From Trichostrongylus colubriformis (Eukaryota; Nematoda; Chromadorea; Rhabditida; Trichostrongylidae): a stretch of DNA of 64,000 bases. This document shows, piece after piece, positions 60,801-64,000 of the stretch (the first letter of the stretch is position 1; every line of letters begins with the position of its first letter). The stretch is taken from assembly GCA_963978905.1 (NCBI GenBank), contig OZ022259.1, positions 16,900,068 to 16,964,067 on the forward strand, given 5' to 3'. The position numbers and the translations under genes are program-made. A model generated the notes under the pieces. It was given only the letters and a program-made list of their open reading frames with translations. It was not told the DNA's origin and did not search any database.

Positions 60801-62577
60801 GCTACCTGCAGCTGCGGGGTGCTGAATAACTCCAGCATCGCTTGAAAATATCGTACAACTTTGATCCACAATTCAAAATGCAAGACAAACTGCATATGCG
60901 TTTGGTTTTTGCAACATTGAGCAATTGGTAGATTTCAATTTATTTTAAGAATTTAATAGATCAAATAGGTTCGAAAAGGATGCAATGCTATGCGGCTATC
61001 TAAGTAAACCGTGACTATGACGTACGGCTCGTAATTAAAACCCAATAAGATTGCGACTTTTGTAATTATCACTAGCTTTCTGCATTTGTGTGCCTACAGA
61101 AACACCCAAAGTTCAAATCTGATTGAAAAGCATAAAAATAATTATTGTTCACCTGTTCAGGTGCCGAAGTAGTTCCCATTATTACGGAAGATCAATGTGA
61201 CCCGCAAGAAATGAGTTTTTCGGAATTTTGCGATTACTGCGAGAACCCCGCTGTCGCTGGTAACTTAAAGCCTCGATACTTGAAGGATTGGCACTTCCAG
61301 AAAAGGTAAAAGTTGTCTTCCCCAATCCACGATCACTTATATAAAAAATTTAATTTAGAATTGAAGCTCTCCTTTTTAGATGCGGCATCAACATGTATCA
61401 CGTACCAGCGATGTTGTCAAGCGATTGGGTAAATCGTGAAGAGTGGACCGACGATGAGGAGAATCCGTTTCGTGGTGATTATCGATTCGTCTATTTTGGT
61501 GTAAAAGATTCTTGGTAAGCGATAATCATAGTCCAAAGTTCCGGTTAGTTCACTGAAATAATGAGAGTTATTTCACTATTTTAAAGAAATAATTTTTTTA
61601 TTCACTGAAGCTTCTAATTTCTTACGCTCTACTTGATTTCCTTTCTTTGCGTTGGGTTACACTATGTTTACAGGCAATCATGTGCACTTTTATCAAAAAA
61701 AACTAGTATTCAGGACGAGATTTCACTCGGATGTGATGGCATCCCACAGTTGGTCGGCAAATATCTGCGGTCGTAAGTTATGGTATTTCGTTCCCCCTGG
61801 TAAAGAAGAAATCTTCATGCAGAATAAACAAATTGCCGAGGATATAAGACATTATCAGGATTTATGGGAAAAGGTGGGTTTCCTTTTCGTTCACTTGGGG
61901 ACAAGCGCAAGTATACTCTAGAACCTTTTTATCAGTTGAATTGAACTCTATGCTACTTTATGCGGCGAAAAGCTATAACTCATTGCCAGACGGCTGGCTA
62001 GACCGTCCAGTTCGGATTTTAACAATAGGAGCAACTCTTGGAGCGTGTAAGTTCGTGGTAGTCATGTAATATTAATGTGGCGAGAAAGCGCAGCAGGAAG
62101 TAAAAAAGGAGTGGTCCGCGCCGGATGATAAAAACAGGTGCAATATCTTCGCAAGCACCAGAGAAGATGTATCCAGTGCAGAGGAGAAAACTCGGACCAC
62201 TCCATGGAGAAGTAATGAGCGTGTAGTAAATGAAATCTTTGTCCAAGTTGACCTGGGAAAATATGTTAATTCATTGTTCAGGCAGATGTGATGACCTTAG
62301 TTCAAAATCCGGGCGAAATCGTTTTTGTGCCAACGAACTGGTACCATCAAGTCCACAACCTCGTAAGTGACAGCGAGTTTGAATTTGGGCCATGTCTTCC
62401 ATGTCGACTTTTAGACTGATTTAGGAGGACACAATATCAATCAATCATAATTCACTAAATGCGTCAAATATATATCTCGTTTATGAGTTTCTTTGCCGCC
62501 ATCTCAAGCTGGTAAAGGAGGAAATAGGTCACCTGTCGGATATATTTTCAAAAAGGGAAATGTTAGAACAAGAGCAG
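57881..62577 (+). CDS. JMJD4: JMJD4-like JmjC-domain oxygenase, 3' end not resolved
   Basis: In animals JMJD4 is an Fe(II)/2-oxoglutarate oxygenase that hydroxylates a lysine of release factor eRF1, aiding translation termination. Exons: 57881-58070, 61161-61305, 61380-61514, 61714-61873, 62282-62362 and 62425-62577, all in phase. Landmarks: SFSEFCDYCENP...LKDWHFQKR, VPAMLSSDWVN, DYRFVYFGVKDSW, the metal-binding FHSD within TRFHSDVMASHSWSANIC (His and Asp ligands), GRKLWYFVPPG, GEIVFVPTNWYHQVHNL (the distal His ligand) and EDTISINHN, which closely follows the JMJD4 family pattern. The start ATG at 57881 gives MVEEERIPRLG. The first intron is 3.1 kb and repeat-rich. The C-terminal helical part should lie further right; I found no sure exon after 62577. 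Confidence 0.88.
58340..60540. repeat. Repeats in JMJD4-like intron 1
   Basis: The word run CCATGCTCCCGAAAAACTTTG, here cut to its parts TGCTCCCGA and TTTGTGGAAATTTCGA, near 58.65-58.70 kb recurs in the same orientation near 60.46-60.51 kb, with nearby shared words (GGGACCG/GGTCCCTTGCAG) in inverse order. This suggests a rearranged repeat family. A hairpin with 18-bp perfect arms (AGCTCGCGTTCATACTTT) spans about 60199-60368. Confidence 0.45.
60761..60822 (+). repeat. 31-bp tandem duplication
   Basis: TCGATTGTGGCTACCTGCAG plus CTGCGGGGTGC occurs twice back to back with no differences, inside the first JMJD4-like intron. The exact identity implies a recent duplication; the GGTGCTGAAT after it is not repeated. 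Confidence 0.9.
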
Positions 62578-62689
62578 GTAACCACTTACACGGTACAATA
62601 CCAAAAACGTTATGTAGCTCAAAAGGTTGAAACCATATCTGACCATGAATGTCTGTGAAACAAAAAACAAACCAGCGGTTCACTAATAC

Positions 62690-62895
62690 AGTGCGTTTCA
62701 TAATTATAAGGTCACCCCTGAATTTCAGGTTTTCTTGACAACACTCCATTGAGGAATCTTTTCAGTCTCATAGACGGATTCCTCCCCTGAAATAACCCCC
62801 GTGTCCGATTTTTGGTAGCAGTCTCGTTCACCTTATGTTTTTAGGAGTATTTTTTTGTTTTTTGCACCGTTTCATAATTATAAGGTCACCCTGAA
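62690..62895 (+). repeat. Direct repeat of TTTCATAATTATAAGGTCAC about 173 bp apart
   Basis: The motif CGTTTCATAATTATAAGGTC followed by ACCC occurs at about 62695 and 62868 in the same orientation. Flanks differ. It may be the remnant termini of a mobile element; the orientation is direct rather than inverted. Confidence 0.6.
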
Positions 62896-62899
62896 AAAA

Positions 62900-64000
62900 G
62901 AAAAAAGTTAAGGCCCCGGCAGGTCTGTGATGGTAGATTTGTCTTCCAAATACATCTTCGAGATACATATTCAATCGTCTTGTGGCCAGCTTCTATGTTC
63001 CGAGAGAAAAGCCCAGATTTGGGATTCTTGTGATGCTAGGCTCAGTTTAAGAGCCATTCCCAAAAAAATCGGAAGATTCCTGTGCTCAGTTAGATGACAT
63101 TCGAGAGATTCGGTGTCTTCAGATGTTTTTCAGGCTCTGGACTCCCACGTGAGATTATTATCATCAACGAGGAAAGGATTGTGGAAGCCACTTCCTACAA
63201 CACCTCCTCCATGGACCAGATTTGTTTGGAGTTAAACCACTTTTAGTCTGGAACCACAGCGTGTACAGCAGCGAGGAAGAGCAGAAACATCACTGAAGAA
63301 ATAATGAAGTAGTTTCCGAGGCATACAGCACTCCATAAGACGGAACGACTTCAATTCATAAAGTTGTTCTTGAGCACGGGTTGAACGAAACTGAATTTGC
63401 ATAGCAGTTGCACCCTGCATGCGAATAATTCCATCCGAATTGTACTTTTGAGTCTGAAAATACTCTATTTGTAGGGTGCTGACGGGTAGAGGTAGTACTA
63501 GCTTGGTCTGAGAAGTGCGCCGATCTAGCGGAGCCTTGGCAAATTTTCTGGGAGAAGGGTGATGGCCTGTTTTCGGCAATGAGGTTGCATTGAACCTTGC
63601 CTTCGAAACCTGCAGAATGAACTCCAGAGACTGCTAGAAGATCTTACGAAGAAATCAGTTGCCTCTTGGAGTCGACCGGCTCTTCATAATTGCGTCTAAC
63701 ATCATGACAAGGCTGTTGTTCAAGTAGGTCATTCGACGGAATTGTGGTTAAAGTTCCGAAATACGGACCTCCAGCCATAGATAACATGCATTCTTGGTCT
63801 CAGCTCTATTGGGGAGATCTGGAAGACATCGCCGCAAAAATATTTACCCCAGTAATCGCCAATTCTGGGGAGCAAAGCTGCTGAAACAGGCATTGTAGAA
63901 GACTGGAACAATATCTGTGGTAAGGCTCTTCGAAATTTCCTTTCTACATTCCCAAACGGCTAGTTAATGTCGTTCTCAAACAGGAGGGAACCATAGATTA
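62900..64000. other. Unassigned right end, probably intron or 3' region of the JMJD4-like gene
   Basis: Open frames on both strands (63232-63579, 63729-63911) show no recognisable motif. I expected an exon for the C-terminal part of the JMJD4-like protein but could not identify one in phase. Confidence 0.3.

Overview
This 64 kb window is eukaryotic and looks like nuclear DNA of a clade V parasitic nematode, most likely a hookworm or other strongylid. The reasons are small exons with TTTCAG-type acceptors, a TTTAG acceptor a few bases from a start codon (the usual picture of spliced-leader trans-splicing), an EAK-7/MEAK7-type gene, a nematode-style F-box gene, a cecropia-type mariner like those known from hookworms, and a BEL/Pao retroelement with a phlebovirus-type envelope. 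The species call is inference. Exon models were built by hand from splice signals, reading phase and remembered protein families.

Layout: (1) 0.25-5.3 kb, minus strand: site-2 protease (S2P/MBTPS2), twelve exons, with its C-terminus probably beyond the left edge. (2) 8.0-12.05 kb, plus strand: EAK-7/MEAK7-like TLDc protein, seven exons, with a Helitron-like element in its last intron. (3) 12.6-22.7 kb: a possible small secreted-peptide gene whose only intron is occupied by a complete 9.5 kb BEL/Pao element (minus strand, LTRs identical by eye, TSD GGTAA). (4) 25.3-45.6 kb, minus strand: a long C2H2 + SWIM zinc-finger gene whose introns hold most of the repeats: a Helitron-like element with a nested transposon, an intact mariner, a TA-flanked family in three copies and several foldback elements. 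(5) 45.6-50.6 kb: repeats only, starting with a TTAA-flanked palindromic MITE next to the start of gene 4. (6) 50.6-55.2 kb: complete Ty3/gypsy element (minus strand, LTRs identical by eye, TSD AACCC, one 1416-codon gag-pol ORF). (7) 55.26-56.84 kb, plus strand: F-box gene starting about 50 bp from the gypsy LTR. (8) 57.9-62.6 kb or further, plus strand: JMJD4-like JmjC oxygenase.

The host genes do not form an operon or one pathway. S2P acts in Golgi membranes, EAK-7/MEAK7 in nutrient and insulin-type signalling, JMJD4 in hydroxylation of the translation release factor eRF1, and the F-box protein in ubiquitin ligases. The mobile DNA is the most unusual part: apparently young LTR elements sit on or beside gene control signals, and a dispersed repeat family carries Helitron-type ends (5'-TC, a 3' hairpin about 11 nt before CTRR, insertion between A and T).
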